NCBI GenBank assembly: GCA_017411125.1
Contig: JAFPNP010000011.1
Span: 1 to 6,886 of the forward strand
Source: Kiritimatiellia bacterium
GTDB taxonomy: Bacteria > Verrucomicrobiota > Kiritimatiellia > RFP12 > UBA1067
DNA length: 6,886 bases
Direction: 5' to 3'
Shown here one piece after another: positions 5,706-6,886 of the stretch. Numbering within the stretch: the first letter of the stretch is position 1; each line of letters opens with the position of its first letter. The position numbers were made by a program, and so were the translations under genes. The notes under the pieces were generated by a model, which saw nothing but the letters and a program-made list of their open reading frames with translations, was not told where the DNA came from and searched no databases.

Positions 5706-6886
5706 CTATTCGATGAACCAGGTTTGCATTTCTCCGGCGCCGCGATGGCACCACGCGAAGTACGGAACGAGCACGAGGCCGCCGCCGGATAGCGAAACCA
5801 TCTTTTCGCCCGCGATCGTCGTTTCGCCGGCGGCGAAGGCCGCGTCCGGCGCGAGTTTGGCGCCGAATGTTTTGCCGGCGTTGTCCACGCCCTCCGCGCA
5901 GTAGACGAGCGGGCCGCGCTCGACGGCAAGGCGCCCGGCGTCCTGCTTCACCGCCGCGTGCGCCCTGACGCGGCGCACGGGCATGTTCATGGAAATCTCC
6001 ACCGTGTCGCCCTTTTTCCATTCGCGCTTGATCGCGCAATATCCTTTGACCGGCGCGACCTTGATTTCCGCGCCGTTCACCTTGACGCGGAAATCCGCGA
6101 TCGAGCCGGGCGCCGTCTGCGCGTAGAGATCGCTCGGCACGGGACGCCCGACGCACCAGCCCGGAACGCGGACGTTGAGCGAGAAGGGAAAGCCTCCCGT
6201 CTCCGCGATGGAAATCCGCACGTCTCCGGTCCATGGATAGGCCGTCTTCTGCTCGAGCGCCACCCTGCCCGATTCCAGCGAAAGCGCGGCGGCGCTCTCC
6301 ACGAAAAGGTTCACGTAAGCCTCGTCGCCTTTCGTCGCGTAGGCCATCCGCCCGACCTGCGGAATGAAACGGACGACGTTCACCGGGCAGCACGAGCAGC
6401 TGAACCACTTCGACCGCGCATACTTGCCTTTGCTCGCAAGCGGGTTTGGATAGAAGAACTCGTCGCCGCCGATCGACACGCCGCCGAGAAGCCCGTTGTA
6501 CAGCGTGCGTTCCAGCACGTCGATGTATTTCGCGTCGCCGTGCAGAAGGAACATCCGCTCGTTCCAGAGAGCGTTGCCGATCGCGGCGCATGTTTCGAGA
6601 TAGGCGCCGTCGTTGGGAAGGTCGTAGCCGTTTTCCGCGAACGCTTCGCCGGCGGGCCGGCCCAGGCTCTTGTCGGCGTAGCGGACGATGTAGTATGCGC
6701 CGACGCCTCCGTTCAGATGGAGTTTCCGGGAGACTACGTTGTTCCACAGCACGTCCGCCGCGCCGGCGTACCGGGCGTCGCCCGTCAGCGCCGAGACGTC
6801 CGCCATGGCGCAATAGAGATAGGTCGCGCGCACGGCGTGGCCCTGCGCTTCGCGCTGCTCCAGCACCGGCAGATGGTCTTGCAGGC
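5706..6886 (-). CDS. Glycoside hydrolase family 127 (beta-L-arabinofuranosidase-like), C-terminal 392 residues; 5' end outside the window
   Basis: The reading frame is open to the right edge, and the start and any signal peptide are not visible. The family (formerly DUF1680; type enzyme Bifidobacterium HypBA1) releases beta-L-arabinofuranose and related sugars through a zinc-bound cysteine nucleophile. Visible-fragment numbering: DHLPVLEQREAQGHAVRATY (3-22) is the family's DHxPVxEQxxxxGHAVRA stretch; GEAFAENGYDLPND (79-92) holds Glu80, the likely acid/base counterpart of HypBA1 Glu322; ETCAAIG (97-103) gives Glu97 and Cys99, like the zinc ligands Glu338/Cys340; FSCSCCP (161-167) gives Cys165 and Cys166, like nucleophile Cys417 and ligand Cys418. 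The beta-rich C-terminus carries LAVERGPLVYCAEGVD (319-334) and LVPYFAWCHRGAGEMQTWF (371-389). All catalytic positions are intact. The GEAF-to-ETC spacing is one residue longer than I recall for HypBA1. Several other GH127 specificities exist, so the substrate is not assigned. Its function is unrelated to the Rod genes downstream, which have their own promoter. Confidence 0.92.
   Translation of the reverse strand, partial: LQDHLPVLEQREAQGHAVRATYLYCAMADVSALTGDARYAGAADVLWNNVVSRKLHLNGGVGAYYIVRYADKSLGRPAGEAFAENGYDLPNDGAYLETCAAIGNALWNERMFLLHGDAKYIDVLERTLYNGLLGGVSIGGDEFFYPNPLASKGKYARSKWFSCSCCPVNVVRFIPQVGRMAYATKGDEAYVNLFVESAAALSLESGRVALEQKTAYPWTGDVRISIAETGGFPFSLNVRVPGWCVGRPVPSDLYAQTAPGSIADFRVKVNGAEIKVAPVKGYCAIKREWKKGDTVEISMNMPVRRVRAHAAVKQDAGRLAVERGPLVYCAEGVDNAGKTFGAKLAPDAAFAAGETTIAGEKMVSLSGGGLVLVPYFAWCHRGAGEMQTWFIE

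Noticed and set aside
5668..6813. Open frame continuous with mreB extending upstream through the GH127 gene, which could suggest a fusion or a long N-terminal extension
   Set aside because: The extension is an Arg-rich out-of-frame reading of GH127. MreB homologues begin at the MFSKFKGLFS segment, and a promoter lies directly before that ATG.

Overview
The window is a GC-rich bacterial segment in which every supported gene lies on the minus strand, so genes read from high to low coordinates. It holds an almost complete Rod (elongasome) cluster, mreB-mreC-mreD-mrdA(PBP2)-rodA-rng, preceded by the 3' part of an unrelated carbohydrate-utilisation gene of glycoside hydrolase family 127 (GH127). 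The GH127 gene runs off the right edge. The RNase G/E gene runs off the left edge after 48 codons. No RNA gene, mobile element, CRISPR array or phage signal was seen, and no gene-free stretch exceeds 43 bases.

Layout, in transcription order: GH127 beta-L-arabinofuranosidase-like (ends 5706); a 38-bp gap with a clear sigma70-type promoter; mreB (5667-4636); a 32-bp gap with a stem-loop that contains the mreC ribosome binding site; mreC (4603-3749, TTG start); mreD (3759-3253, probable GTG start, overlapping mreC); mrdA/PBP2 (3256-1376, ATGA overlap with mreD); rodA (1371-190, 4 bases after mrdA); a 43-bp AT-rich gap; rng (146 off the left edge). The tight spacing and overlaps from mreC to rodA indicate one translationally coupled operon.

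The products form one machine. MreB filaments at the inner membrane, linked by MreC and MreD, organise the RodA glycosyltransferase and the PBP2 transpeptidase that build lateral-wall peptidoglycan. RNase G/E is a frequent genomic neighbour of mre genes and acts on RNA. The organism is therefore probably a rod-shaped, peptidoglycan-containing, probably Gram-negative bacterium that can use plant- or glycan-derived arabinose. The style of the proteins, the GC content and the GH127 neighbour suggest the PVC group (Verrucomicrobiota/Kiritimatiellota/Lentisphaerota), but this is a low-confidence inference made without database searches.

I found no undescribed gene system here. The points of most interest are regulatory or local: mreB appears to be transcribed as a leaderless mRNA, a stem-loop masks the mreC start site, the RNase has a predicted amphipathic N-terminal helix, and PBP2 carries a Cys/Cys/His/Cys set that could bind zinc.
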